From Perognathus longimembris pacificus (taxonomy: Eukaryota > Chordata > Mammalia > Rodentia > Heteromyidae), in contig NC_063174.1 of NCBI RefSeq assembly GCF_023159225.1, positions 26,805,983-26,869,982 on the forward strand: a DNA stretch of 64,000 nt, in the 5' to 3' direction. Below, in pieces: positions 1 through 8,789 of the stretch. The notes under the pieces are model-generated. The model was not told the origin of the DNA, ran no database searches, and saw only the letters and a list, made by a program, of their open reading frames with translations. Position numbers and translations under genes: made by a program. The stretch's first letter is position 1, and the number at the start of each line of letters is the position of its first letter.

Positions 1-176
1 ATACTATTTTACTGTTGAACCAACCCATGTGACTTTTAATAGTTTTATGATTTCATAATTGTCTTTAGTAATAATCAAATGCATATCATTGGTATAAATG
101 GTTATGTAATTTCTGGTAGTTGAGGTATATATTCATTCTATTCTGCAAACTAGAGTGCAGATCAGCATTTCTGCTG
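1..176. repeat. Tandem segmental duplication, copy 1 (cut by window edge)
   Basis: This AT-rich intronic segment recurs at 290-470 with only about a dozen differences over 168 aligned bases, including a 3-base gap near 105. The shared part ends at 'catttctgctg' in both copies. It resembles no repeat family I recognise and lies in the AP5M1 intron. Confidence 0.85.
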
Positions 177-189
177 GTAGATCACTAAC

Positions 190-266
190 TGGCCTTGAGC
201 AAAAAATCTCAGGGACAGCATCCAGGCCTTAAGTTCAAGCCTCAGGATCAAGCACAGAAAAAAAAG
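190..266 (+). mobile_element. Right-monomer (Geo-like) SINE fragment
   Basis: The stretch from 'tggccttgagc' to an A-run near 266 matches the 3' half of the composite SINEs of this window ('ccttgagc...cagggacagc...ccaggcc...gttcaagcc'). The left half is absent. It sits between the two copies of the local duplication and is missing from the end of copy 2. Confidence 0.7.
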
Positions 267-289
267 CGGGGGAGGGTGCTTAAGTATAT

Positions 290-470
290 ACTAAAATCAT
301 ACTTTTAGTGTTAAATCCACCCATGTGACTATTAATAGTTTTGTGATTTCATAATTGTCTTTAGTAATAATCAAATGTATATCATTAGTATAAATGTTTA
401 ATTTCTGGTAGTTCTGAGGTGTATATTCATTCTATTCTGCAAACTAGAGTGCAGATCAGCATTTCTGCTG
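290..470. repeat. Tandem segmental duplication, copy 2
   Basis: Second copy of the segment at 1-176, offset by about 295 bp. It ends 85 bp before the first visible AP5M1 exon, so the duplication adjoins the region where the branch point and polypyrimidine tract are expected. Confidence 0.85.
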
Positions 471-555
471 CCCTTGTATTAAGTAATAGTTACCAGATTG
501 ACTTAAATCTCATATAACTTAAATCTAAGATTTCTTTTTTTTCCTATTTTTTTAG

Positions 556-641
556 AGGTCCAATCACACATTTGGAATACAAAGTTAGTTTTGGCCAGCT
601 TGATGTATTTCGAGAGAAAAGCTTATTGGTCTGGACTATTG
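556..641 (+). CDS. AP5M1: AP5M1 coding exon (fourth from last), AP-5 mu subunit
   Basis: An exon bounded by a T-rich tract with 'tttag' (acceptor AG 554-555) and a 'gtgaga' donor at 642. After one base that completes the previous codon, 557-640 reads 28 codons without a stop, beginning [10 protein letters not shown] and ending LLVWTI; base 641 starts a Gly codon finished by the next exon. From memory this matches the C-terminal part of the mu homology domain of AP5M1 (also called MuD or MUDENG), the medium subunit of the AP-5 adaptor complex, which acts at late endosomes and lysosomes in retrieval traffic to the Golgi. Upstream exons lie outside the window. A downstream AG at 556-557 could also serve as acceptor, but 555/556 fits the expected Glu-Gly codons better. 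Confidence 0.9.
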
Positions 642-715
642 GTGAGACGAGTTTGTTTACTGATTTTCTTCCATTTGTTGTAGAATCTAATTAATTTAGA
701 ATTTGATGCTTGTAG
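642..715 (+). other. AP5M1: 74-bp AP5M1 intron
   Basis: Begins gtgaga and ends 'gcttgtag'. It separates a Gly codon after its first base (G|GC). At 74 bp it is close to the lower limit for spliceable mammalian introns, and it lacks a long polypyrimidine tract next to the acceptor. The reading frame across it is exact, which supports it as a real intron and not a sequence error. Confidence 0.85.
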
Positions 716-834
716 GCCAGAAGTTCCCCAAATCAATGGAAATTAGTCTTTCTGGAACTGTAACTTTTGGATCCAAGAGCCATGATAAACAACCATTTGA
801 CCACATTTGTATTGGCACAACAGCATATGTAAAG
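716..834 (+). CDS. AP5M1: AP5M1 coding exon (third from last)
   Basis: Two bases complete the split Gly, then 39 codons run from [19 protein letters not shown] to TTAYVK and finish in phase 0 at a 'gtaaac' donor (835). The encoded strands belong to the C-terminal half of the mu homology domain, the cargo-facing module of adaptor medium chains. No frameshift or stop is seen. A few positions differ from the human protein as I remember it, for example the segment between PFD and TAY, as expected for a rodent orthologue. Confidence 0.92.
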
Positions 835-1281
835 GTAAACCTAATTATATGACTTATTATGTTTGAAGTTCTTCCTTTGTTTCTAAATTTCCTCTAGATT
901 TTTTATATTTTCTAGAAATTTGTTTTAAATTTTATGCTTTATATCTGGCATGGTCCTTTTTAAAGTTGTTTTGCTTCTTTTGGCTTAGTACTAGTTTTTT
1001 TTCTTCTATTTTCCTTAAAGTTTACATTAAGTGTAATTTACATAACTCAACTTAAATTACCTACCTAGTTAACTTGAGATTTGTATTTGTCTCTGAGGAT
1101 ATTCCAGTAATCCACATCAGTAATTGGTGAGTGCTAATTGCTTTTGGTGTGTCAAGAAAAAGTGAGCACTTCTGGCCAAGGTAGTCAAAGAAAGATGGAG
1201 TTAAAGCAAACATGTAAGACTTGATGTGTAGTTTAAATTTAGAACATAGAGTTATTTTAGTCTTTTATTCCTTTGGTAGAT

Positions 1282-1482
1282 TTTTTTTTTTTTTTTTGGC
1301 CAGTCCTGGGCCTTGGACTCAGGGCCTGAGCACTGTCCCTGGCTTCTTCCCGCTCAAGGCTAGCACTCTGCCACCTGAGCCACAGCGCCCCTTCTGGCCG
1401 TTTTCCATATATGTGGTGCTGGGGAATCGAACTGAGAGCTTCATGTGTAGGAGGCAAGCACACTAAGCCATATTCCCAGTCC
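1282..1482 (-). mobile_element. IDL-Geo SINE, intronic, antisense to AP5M1
   Basis: Starts with a T-run (the poly(A) tail read on this strand), then 'ggccagtcctgggcc', and ends 'ttcccagtcc'. Flanked by a perfect 12-bp TSD, CCTTTGGTAGAT, at 1270-1281 and 1483-1494. It carries the variant 'gagagcttcatgtgtagg' shared only with the copy at 47731, so the two belong to one subfamily. Confidence 0.95.
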
Positions 1483-2448
1483 CCTTTGGTAGATATTTTA
1501 CTATTTCTAAAAGAATGGAGTAGCATCTCACAGAAAGATATGTAATAAATATTAATCCACAATGAATAAGTGAAAAAATAGAGACAGCAAAAGCATTTTA
1601 TAGATACATTACTATTGCAGATGGAAGTTAATACATTGATACTTAACTAGAATAGTGTCAGCATAAAGAGAAAGAAAGGGACTGCTGTAGAACTATGATG
1701 AAGGTGAATTCTTGGTCACTAATATATGAACAAGAAATTGTTACTAGTCAGGATGGTGCTGTTCAAAAAGTATGTAATTTAACCTGGACTTGAAACTCAA
1801 GGAGAACAGAGACTGTATGAATTTCGTTATTATATCCCAGTCCATTACCTAGCACATAAATATTTCCTAAATGAGTGAATATATTTGGGTGAAAGGTATT
1901 GATGTGAAGGGAGTTGGGAAGTAGCAAGCTTCATATATTGTTGCAGGTAATAATAGCATACCTCAGTGTAAAGTCCTGTAGTAGCCAACTACCTAAAGCT
2001 TGATTCACAAGTGAGATTTAAGAGTTATCACAGGGAAGAAATAGGTAAGATCACTTTTTTTAATGGAGAAACAATTCAGAATAACGATTTAGTAAGGCAC
2101 ACTGAGTGATTAGAAAGGAAAATAGAATGCTGTCGGAGAAACCAGACATGACATTGAAATCCATCCATAAAAGCAACTTGGTGAAGTAATACCAAAATCA
2201 GAAAGACACTGGTGATTATTTTTCCTGTCAGCTTCAGCCAGTTCTATCAATAGTATGGAAATCAATTTTTCTATATGTAACTTCAAGCACTGAGAAGTAA
2301 ACCAAACAAGAACAAACTCCTTACTATCAGAAATTATGTACATAACAGCAGTTAAAAAAAATGTTGCTGAAGTCTAAGATGTATATTCTGTACATGTGAC
2401 CAGCTAATTTGGCAATTGAAAAGAACATTTTTACAAAATGGGATAATC

Positions 2449-2517
2449 CCCAACGTATGATACTGTAACCTCTCTGTACATCAGTTTGATAATAAAAATT
2501 TGAGGAAAAAAAAAAAA
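2449..2517 (+). mobile_element. Very short L1-type 3' end insertion with perfect TSD
   Basis: Only 69 bp long: 'caacgtatgatactgtaacc', then 'ctctgtacatcag', 'aataaaaatttgagg' and an A-run. Flanked by a perfect 9-bp direct repeat, gggataatc (2440-2448 and 2518-2526). The poly(A) tail and TSD show target-primed reverse transcription of a severely 5'-truncated element. The same 3' end is present in reverse at 5093-5229. Confidence 0.85.
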
Positions 2518-2554
2518 GGGATAATCTGGCAGGTACAAGAAAAGAAAGCATAGA

Positions 2555-2640
2555 GTTGGGGTTGTAGCTCAGTGATAGAGCACTTACCTAGCATTCATAA
2601 GACCCTGAGTTTAGTACCCAGCAATGCAAAAAAAGAAAAT
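2555..2640 (+). mobile_element. ID-type tRNA-derived SINE
   Basis: 'gttggggttgtagctcagtg' contains a pol III A box (tagctcagtgg-like), followed by 'gagcacttacctagcat', a degenerate B box 'gagtttagtaccc' and an A-rich tail. It is monomeric, with no right monomer. Confidence 0.85.
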
Positions 2641-3119
2641 TTGAGGATCTTGCAAATCAGGAGCATTTAGCCAGACATGAGGAGAGCCACAGTAAAAATA
2701 GTCTGCAACTCTAAAACATGGGCCTTTTCATAGTTCTGTGTGCCCCTTGTGTCTGAGAGGTACTCTTGACACCATCCCTTCAAAGAAAGTCATAAGAATA
2801 CCATGCTACCAATGAAATTCAGGAAGGATAGATCACATTTTAGAAAAGTTTTTGAAGGGCAGGAGAAATTTCTAATCTCAAAAGTTCAATTTTAGTTTTC
2901 TGGAAAATGAAGTAGAATAGCTTATTGCTTCCACCCCTAAAATATGCTGATGTCTCTGTTTTAGTAATTACATTCCTATCTTGTTATACTAAAAGGTAAA
3001 AGAATTGTGCCTAAAAAAAAAAATTAAAAAAGAATTGTGCCTGTAAAAGAATTGTGACCTGAAATAATATTGCAATCAAATAGCCCTAGGGGTATTCTAA
3101 GCAGTATAGTGGAAGACAT

Positions 3120-3310
3120 GCCAACTTTTATACTCTGTCAGGTCTGAGTTCAGATGCCATCTCTGTTGCTTACATTTTAGAAGCTAATTGCTTCCTTCAA
3201 GGAACCTTATTTTTCCCTTCTGTATAATGAGGATGCCTTGTTATGTGGATTAGAGTCCACACTCTTCTAGTGCCTGGTAACTATCTGTTAAGTACTTCGT
3301 AATGGCAGTT
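3120..3310 (+). mobile_element. MIR SINE remnant
   Basis: Diverged but recognisable order: 'gtctgagttcagatgcc', 'gcttaca', 'ttcccttctgtataatgagg', then 'agtgcctggtaac...ttaagtactt'. These correspond to the tRNA-derived part, core and LINE-related tail of MIR. Confidence 0.65.
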
Positions 3311-3480
3311 TTACAAAGAAATGGCCCAGGGCAAAGGAAAGAAGTATGCATGTACAACATCCAGTTGAACTTTGTGAACTATGTCAACTAAATTCCCTAA
3401 ATTTGTGTCAGGGCAAAAATGTAACCGTGATTTTTAACAAATAATCACCTCGATTCTGTACATTCCTCTCATTTTTTTAG

Positions 3481-3577
3481 CTTCATTTTAGGATCCTGGA
3501 TTATACACTCACAGGATGTTATGTTGATCAGCATTCAGTTCAAGTTTTTGGGTCAGGAAAACCAAAAATAAGTGCAC
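3481..3577 (+). CDS. AP5M1: AP5M1 coding exon (second from last)
   Basis: The exon follows 'atttttttag' in phase 0 and encodes 32 codons, beginning [20 protein letters not shown] and ending GSGKPKISA, then one base (C) of an Arg codon. The donor is a consensus gtaagt at 3578. This is the penultimate segment of the mu homology domain. The frame is intact and the sequence reads as a functional gene. Confidence 0.93.
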
Positions 3578-3761
3578 GTAAGTTTTGCAAATTCAAATTA
3601 ACTTAATGGAATTGAAGTGGTGGTATATTTTTGCCCGAATTAAAATGTGACAGAATTTAGAGATTGGAAGAGTAATCCTAATTTATAAAAATTCTGTTCT
3701 GCATTGTGTGACCTTTATGTTACCCTGTACCTTCTCTTTTTTTTTTTTTTAAAAAAAAGGG

Positions 3762-3930
3762 CAGTCACCAATGCCTCATGCCTGTAATCATAGCTAATCA
3801 GGAGTTGAGAAAATAAGGATTGTGATTTGAAGTCACCCTGTGCAGAAAAAGAAACAGGGCTGGAATTGTTCAAGTGATAGAGCAAAGCCTATCATGGGCA
3901 AGGCTGGAGTTGAAACCTCAGTACTGCCGC
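3762..3930 (+). mobile_element. Old B1-like plus ID-like composite SINE
   Basis: A 7SL-like left part ('caccaatgcctcatgcctgtaatcatagct') is joined to a tRNA-like right part ('agggctggaattgttcaagtg...gagttgaaacctcagtactg'). It is more diverged than the composites elsewhere in the window, so probably older. Confidence 0.65.
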
Positions 3931-4044
3931 CCAAAATAAGTCAATGAGCAAGGACTGGATAGGAATGTTTTAGTATAAAGTTAGATTTCCTTTGCTCTGA
4001 TCACAATAAACTTTTCTATTCAAAAATGATTCACAGAAATTTTA

Positions 4045-4240
4045 TTATTGGACAGATAAGGATCTGACTTAGCTCTAATATTTTATTGGCAACATAGCTT
4101 TGGGCAAATTAGTGAGCTTCTTGAAAATTTATTTTCCCATCTATAGAGTTAGAATAAGATTTAATAAGAAGGTCTTGATCAAGCACTTAGGATGGTGCTT
4201 AGCCTAGATTCAATAGATGTCACATATAATTATTACTTAA
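4045..4240 (+). mobile_element. MIR SINE remnant
   Basis: Core-type motifs in order: 'agctttgggcaaattagtgagc', 'ttattttcccatctatagag', 'aagcacttaggatggtgctt', 'attcaatagatgt'. Confidence 0.65.
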
Positions 4241-4549
4241 ATTTTTAAATAATTTTTAGTAAATGTTATCAGTAAATATTATATAGTACCATTTCTGTTC
4301 TGCCAATATGTAGACAATAAAGAGATGGTTTCCCTATCTTCATTAACTTTCTTGATTGTAAAAAGATTTCAAAAACCATACTCACACACATATAAATATA
4401 TATATAATATAAAAGTATAGCAAAGTCAAAGTCAGAATTCATAAATGAACTTAAAATTATTTAATTCAGATTAGATACATATAGGTGACATGCCAAAAGT
4501 AAACCCTTATTTAAATAAGCTTTTTACTCTTCTTCCTTTTTTTTTTCTT

Positions 4550-4623
4550 AGCATCAGTGCTAAGAATCAAACCCAGAGTCTCATGCATAATGAGCAAGTG
4601 CTCTACCACTTCATCCCAGTCCC
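4550..4623 (-). mobile_element. ID-type SINE
   Basis: Reverse complement of an ID monomer: 'gcatcagtgctaagaatcaa' (tail and B box) through 'caagtgctctaccacttcat' (A box) to 'cccagtccc'. Confidence 0.75.
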
Positions 4624-4797
4624 TAAAATCCAGCAGGGTATAACACAATTCTGTACTGGAATTATAAGCAATCTCTTGTAAATAGCAGTAGTTAATTCTG
4701 TATAATATCAAAATAAGCCAGTATCCTTTACCTCTCCAAACTTACTTTCCCTGTTTCTTCTTAGACAGTTTGTTTTTAAATTAATTCATGAAAAGAT

Positions 4798-4876
4798 ATT
4801 AATAGCATATATATACTATATATACACTTATGTGTATACATATATGTGTGTGTGTGTGTGTGTATGTGTGTATATC
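4798..4876. repeat. TA-rich and (TG)n microsatellite
   Basis: Alternating TA/CA steps lead into an interrupted TG run at 4845-4872. It lies beside the 3' (tail) side of the adjacent minus-strand SINE and may have grown from that tail. Confidence 0.85.
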
Positions 4877-4884
4877 TATGCTCC

Positions 4885-5077
4885 CCCTTTAATAGTACTA
4901 GGAATTAAACTGAGGGCCTTGTGCTTACTAGGCAGATGCCTTACAATTTGCACCATTTCCTTGGTGTTTTTGCTTTACTTTTCAAATCTGGTGACACTTT
5001 TATTCATCAGCCAACCTGAACTACAGTCCTCATATTTTGCATCTCCTAAATAGCTGAGACAACAGGGCATGCCACCA
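4885..5077 (-). mobile_element. B1-ID composite SINE
   Basis: Read on the minus strand, a 7SL-like left part (complement of 'gagacaacagggcatgccac' at its 5' end) is followed by an ID-like right part (complement of 'aggaattaaactgagggcct'). The order B1 then ID resembles the B1-dID architecture known from other rodents. Confidence 0.6.
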
Positions 5078-5092
5078 GGCCCAGCTTTTTTC

Positions 5093-5229
5093 TTTTTTTT
5101 TTTTTTTTTTTTTTTTTTTTGTATTTTAAATCTTTTTTTTTTTTTTCTCAAATTTTTATTTTCAAACTGACGTACAGAGAGGTTACAGTATCATACGTTG
5201 GGCGTTGGATACATTTCTTGTACTGTTTG
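5093..5229 (-). mobile_element. L1-type 3' end insertion with 15-bp TSD
   Basis: A T-run is followed by the complement of the tail also seen at 2449 ('acagagaggttacagtatca'). The TSD ggcccagcttttttc is perfect at 5078-5092 and 5230-5244. It inserted at the 5' end of the B1-ID element, next to its terminal 'gcccagc', so it is younger than that element. Confidence 0.85.
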
Positions 5230-5524
5230 GGCCCAGCTTTTTTCATTGATTACAAACATGAGCCTCTGTGTCTAGCAGTATACTGTGTGTTTTTGTCTTT
5301 TAAGGAAGCTGTAATACTGAATAATCAGTGGTTTTGTCTATACCAACAGGTCAATATTTTAGATTGTCTATGAAGAATATATTGTCTCTTTATGTAGTAA
5401 CTAAATTATTTTTAGGCATTTTACTAGTATTAGCTGTAATTTTCAGACAGCTTTACACAAAATGTGAAGTTTCAGTGATACACTAGCTTTTTAATAGCAA
5501 GAATGTACCTACTTCTTTTTTTGT

Positions 5525-5635
5525 TCTTTATGAGTAAGGTCTTGCTATGGAGCTCAGCCTGGCATCAAACTCATCATCTTCCTTCAGCATCCCACATGCT
5601 GGTATTAAAAGTGTTCACCACCACATATAGCCTGT
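5525..5635 (-). mobile_element. B1-type monomer
   Basis: 'gtaaggtcttgctatggagc', 'agcctggcatcaaactcat' and 'caccaccacatatagcctg' are the complement of a diverged 7SL-derived B1 monomer. Confidence 0.65.
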
Positions 5636-5904
5636 GCCTACTTCTTAATATGATACAGTGAATAATAATGCTCCTGGGATCATTATGACCAATCTCTTAT
5701 TTCCTTCCTCTGTTTATTTTGGGACTTGACTGACATTCTGTGCAACTATGGATGACCTTTGTTTTGACCTCATCTTGACAGTAAAAACCAAACTCACAGT
5801 CTACAATTCAGTTGATAGTTTAGAAATAATGCATTTTAATGGTAATAGCTAGCATTTAGTATTTCCTATGTTCCAGACAAGATTTCTATAGATTTTTTTT
5901 AAGG

Positions 5905-6119
5905 GGGGGGTGTATGTTCCAGTCCTAGGGCTTGAACTCAGGGTCAGGGCCTGAGCCTGTCCATGAGCTTATTTGCTCCAAGTTAGCAATACCACTTGAG
6001 CCACCGCTCCACTTCAGGAAGGCTGTTTAGTAGCTAATTGGAGATCTATCTTACAGGCTTTCCTCCTTGCTGGTCTCCTGAGTAGCTAGGCGTATAAGCA
6101 TGAGCCATCAGCACCTGGC
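5905..6119 (-). mobile_element. B1-Geo composite SINE
   Basis: On the minus strand it runs from the 7SL-like start (complement of 'gagccatcagcacctggc') to the tRNA-like right monomer (complement of 'agggcttgaactcagg'). A small internal duplication, 'cagggtcagggcctgag', is present near 5940. Confidence 0.8.
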
Positions 6120-6139
6120 TTCTGTGTATTTTTATTAAA

Positions 6140-6260
6140 ACAGCATTCTATGTAAGTGTTATGTCCATTTTATGGACAGAGTCACTAATGGAACATGTTA
6201 TAACCTATAACTCTAGGGTTCTGTAGCTAGTAAATGGCAGAACTAGGAGTCAAACTAAAG
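6140..6260 (-). mobile_element. MIR SINE remnant
   Basis: 'tgtccattttatggacagag', 'gtagctagtaaatggcagaa' and 'ctaggagtcaaact' are the complement of MIR core and 5' region. Confidence 0.65.
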
Positions 6261-6449
6261 CGGTCTTTTGTGGAATATGTTCAGCCAGCAGTATGTTATG
6301 TTGTCTCTCGGTGGTACCAGGTTGTCAAACTCAAACTAAGCTGAACAAGAAAGGTCAAAATTCTATTTCTGTATGCTGTTAGGAACAAGAAAGTTATGAA
6401 AGGCTGAATTGGATATTGGTGATACATACAATAAGAAGAATGTACATGT

Positions 6450-6560
6450 TATGTGTCCCAATTCCAACTGAGCATTATTATCTCAATTTTATATATCTGA
6501 AACATTTAGTTCAAAGAGGCTGCTATTTATCCAGAGTTACAAAGACATTTAAACAGAATG
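6450..6560 (-). mobile_element. MIR-like remnant
   Basis: 'attattatctcaattttata', 'gaggctgctatttatccaga' and 'gttacaaagacatttaaaca' resemble a strongly diverged antisense MIR core. Confidence 0.45.
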
Positions 6561-6746
6561 CTTAAGTTAGATCAGAACTATAAGAAGCAACTAACAAAGC
6601 AACTTTACAGTATTACTAAAAAGTTGAATGCTGATTTGCAAGACCAGAAGCAAGTTAAAAGGGGGGCAGAAGGAAGCCTTCAGAAAGGAAACTAATAAAC
6701 CATCTTAAATGCTTTTCAATTAATGTAATGATTCACAAAAAAGAGG

Positions 6747-6830
6747 GCTGGGGATTTAGCTCAGTGGAAGAGTGCCTGCCTGGCAAATGCAAGGCCCTGA
6801 TTTCGGTCCTCAGCTCTGGAAAAAAAGAAA
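6747..6830 (+). mobile_element. ID-type SINE
   Basis: 'gggctggggatttagctcag' has a clear A box, and 'gcctggcaaatgcaaggccc' matches the ID core. The B box is 'gatttcggtcct' and the tail is A-rich. Confidence 0.85.
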
Positions 6831-6959
6831 AGGGAAAAAAAACCTCACAAAAAAGAATTTAGGGAAAATGCAAGGGGAAAAAATTAAGAGACTTGGCATA
6901 AGGGGTTATTTCATATTAGCTCAAAGATGAATTGTTCAGATATTTAAGAAGTCATTTAT

Positions 6960-6990
6960 TGTCAGGGACCGAGACCTGCGGGTCGGGACA
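6960..6990. mobile_element. 31-bp LTR-like relic with 6-bp TSD
   Basis: A GC-rich 31-bp block in AT-rich DNA begins TGTC and ends GACA, forming short inverted termini. It is flanked by perfect direct repeats ATTTAT (6954-6959 and 6991-6996; 7 bp if the shared T is counted). TG...CA ends with a 6-bp TSD are the signature of a class II (ERVK-like) LTR. The size fits an LTR reduced to its two ends by internal deletion. The identity is an inference. Confidence 0.4.
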
Positions 6991-7158
6991 ATTTATTAGA
7001 GTGGTAAAAATTTGATAAGGTGAAATTAAAATGAGTATTGAAAGTATTACCATGAAATATTGTTTTCCACACTTCAAAGTCATGGATTTGCTGTCTTGTT
7101 GAAGTTAAGCTAACGTGAAATATTTTTGTCATTAATTTCCTTTCTTTTTTGTTTTTAG

Positions 7159-7241
7159 GACGGAAACTAATTTCTTCTGATTATTACATCTGGAATTCTA
7201 AAGCCCCTGCTCCAGTAACATATGGATCATTGTTATTGTAA
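7159..7241 (+). CDS. AP5M1: AP5M1 last coding exon with stop codon
   Basis: After 'gtttttag', two bases (GA) complete the split Arg. Then 26 codons from [20 protein letters not shown] to YGSLLL end at TAA (7239-7241). This C-terminus is the most diagnostic AP5M1 segment and agrees with the mammalian protein I remember. With the three exons before it, about 127 C-terminal residues are encoded here, all in frame. Confidence 0.95.
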
Positions 7242-7605
7242 TTTTCTCATTTTTAAATGGGATTTGTATAGTGGTAACATAGCTTAAGTAGAATCATACT
7301 TAATCATAGTCATTGTCTTTAAACCTGTATTTGGAAAATCTGACTGAAAAAATGTCATTAATGATTTAGTTATAAAAATACTCATATTTAATGTGTTTTG
7401 TCTGATACAGTGTGAAAGAATATTTTAAAGGCTAATGCCTCCATTTTTTGTTACACTTGGATGTTGTGTCACTGTGATCCAGAACAAAAATTTAAAGCGA
7501 TTCATTTTGGCTTATTTTAGACAAGTATGGGGTCAACATGTTCCTGAGGCAGACATTACTAATCAATCACAGACATTTCTCTATAATAAACTTTCCTTGG
7601 TAAGA
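7242..7605 (+). other. AP5M1: AP5M1 3' UTR (proximal form)
   Basis: AT-rich sequence after the stop with no SINE until 7743. The end is set by the first good polyadenylation hexamer at 7585. A longer form is possible, because another AATAAA occurs at 8051-8056 beyond a SINE. Confidence 0.5.
7585..7590 (+). promoter_or_regulatory. AP5M1: Candidate AP5M1 polyadenylation signal AATAAA
   Basis: A canonical hexamer 344 bp after the stop, in 'ctataataaactttcc'. A G/T-containing stretch follows, but no strong downstream element is obvious, so its use is uncertain. Confidence 0.4.
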
Positions 7606-7742
7606 GGCCAGGCTTCTCAGTGCACAGCTTTAGGCAGCCATTCCAATGCATTGCAGTTTTATGCAAGACAAAAAGTCTTACCTAAACTTGATTAGTCTTA
7701 GTATAGTGTACTGTTATAGAGTACTAGAGACAAGGTTAAAAA

Positions 7743-7960
7743 CAGCCCCAACACTGGTGGCTCTCACCTGTAATCCTAGCTACTCCAGAAGCTGAGATCT
7801 GAGGATAGCAGTTCAAAGGCAAGGATCTTCTCAGGAAAGACCATGAAACTGAAAACTGAAAGTGGATCTGTGGCTCAAAATGATAGAGCTCCAGCCTTGG
7901 GCAAAAAGGCTGAGGGACAGCGCCCAGGCCCTGAATTCAAGCCCCACAACTTAAATAAGT
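7743..7960 (+). mobile_element. B1-Geo composite SINE
   Basis: The left part 'acactggtggctctcacctg' (7SL-like, B-box-like core) is followed by the bridge 'ctcaggaaagaccatgaaac' and the right monomer 'gtggctcaaaatgatagagc...aagccccacaac'. The bridge is shorter than in other copies. Confidence 0.85.
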
Positions 7961-8121
7961 AGTAAAACTGTGAATCTTTTTAAAAGATAGCCAGTGAAAA
8001 CAAAGAAAAAATATTCAATTAATCTTGTTTTTAAATCAGATCTATTGATAAATAAAGAATCCACAATTCTGTTGAAGGTTTTGATCTCTGTTCCAGAGCT
8101 TTTCATTTTTGCTTTTTAATT

Positions 8122-8320
8122 TATTTTTTGCCAGTCCTGGGCCTTGGACTCAGGGCCTGAGCACTGTCCCTGGCTTCTTTTTGCTCAAGGCTAACACTCT
8201 GCCACTTAGCTACAGTGCCACTTCTGGCCATTTTCTATATATGTGGTGCTGGGGAGTCGATCCCAGGGCTTCATGTATATGAGGCGAGCACTCTTGACAC
8301 TAGGCCATATTCTCAGCCCC
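8122..8320 (-). mobile_element. IDL-Geo SINE
   Basis: From 'ttttttgccagtcctgggcc' to 'tattctcagcccc'. The probable TSD is short and imperfect (gagctttt near 8097, gagctttg near 8323). It abuts the B1-Geo fragment that follows. Confidence 0.85.
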
Positions 8321-8515
8321 CTGAGCTTTGTTGTTGTTGTTCAAGTCGAGCGCTCTACCACTTAAGCCACAGCTCGACTTCCAGATTTTTTTGGTAATTT
8401 TGTGAGGATAAAAGAATCTCAGGCTCTCCTGTGCTGGCTGGTTTCAAACCAAGATACTCAGGTCTCAGCCTCCTGAGTAGCTAGAATTACAGATGTGAGC
8501 CACCAGTACCCAGCT
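8321..8515 (-). mobile_element. B1-Geo composite SINE, tail side truncated
   Basis: Complement of the right monomer from 'gctctaccacttaagccaca' through the left-part end 'gagccaccagtacccagc'. The distal part of the right monomer is missing where the IDL-Geo copy abuts. Confidence 0.75.
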
Positions 8516-8566
8516 TTTCTTCTCTCTCTTTCTCTCTCTCTCTCTCTCCCCCTCTTTTTTTCTTTT
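8516..8566. repeat. (TC)n / T-rich tract
   Basis: TC dinucleotides at 8522-8548 and then T-runs, lying between two minus-strand SINEs. Confidence 0.85.
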
Positions 8567-8580
8567 TTTTTTAGAACTTT

Positions 8581-8789
8581 TTTTTTTTTTTTTTTTTGGC
8601 CAGTCCTGGGACTTGGACTCAGGGCCTGAGCACTGTCCCTGGCTTCTTTTTGCTCAAGGCTAGCACTCTGCCACTTGAGCCACAGCGCCACTTCTGGCCA
8701 TTTTCTGTATATGTGGTGCTGGGGAATTGAACCCAGGGCCTCATGTATACGAGGCAAGCACTCTTGCCACTAGGCCATATCCCCAGCCC
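8581..8789 (-). mobile_element. IDL-Geo SINE
   Basis: T-run, 'ggccagtcctgggac', ending 'tatccccagccc'. TSD TTTTTAGAACTTT at 8568-8580 and 8790-8802. Confidence 0.93.

Larger units (their letters stand above)
835..3480 (+). other. AP5M1: AP5M1 intron, about 2.6 kb
   Basis: Runs from the gtaaac donor to a long T-rich acceptor ending 'tttttttag' at 3480. It holds one antisense IDL-Geo SINE, a 69-bp L1-type tail insertion, an ID element and a MIR. The remainder (835-1269, 1495-2439, 2641-3119) is AT-rich single-copy-looking sequence without a recognisable element. Confidence 0.85.
3578..7158 (+). other. AP5M1: Last AP5M1 intron, about 3.6 kb
   Basis: From gtaagt to 'gtttttag' at 7158. It carries SINEs of several families, a 137-bp L1-type tail, three MIR remnants and a 31-bp LTR-like relic, all listed separately. 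No alternative exon is evident. Confidence 0.85.

Noticed and set aside
6747..6830. Possible tRNA gene
   Set aside because: A and B boxes are present, but the sequence has an A-rich tail and cannot form a proper tRNA cloverleaf; it is an ID SINE. The same holds for the other ID copies.
7435..7695. 86-aa ORF after the AP5M1 stop
   Set aside because: It is in or beyond the 3' UTR, with no coding signature.
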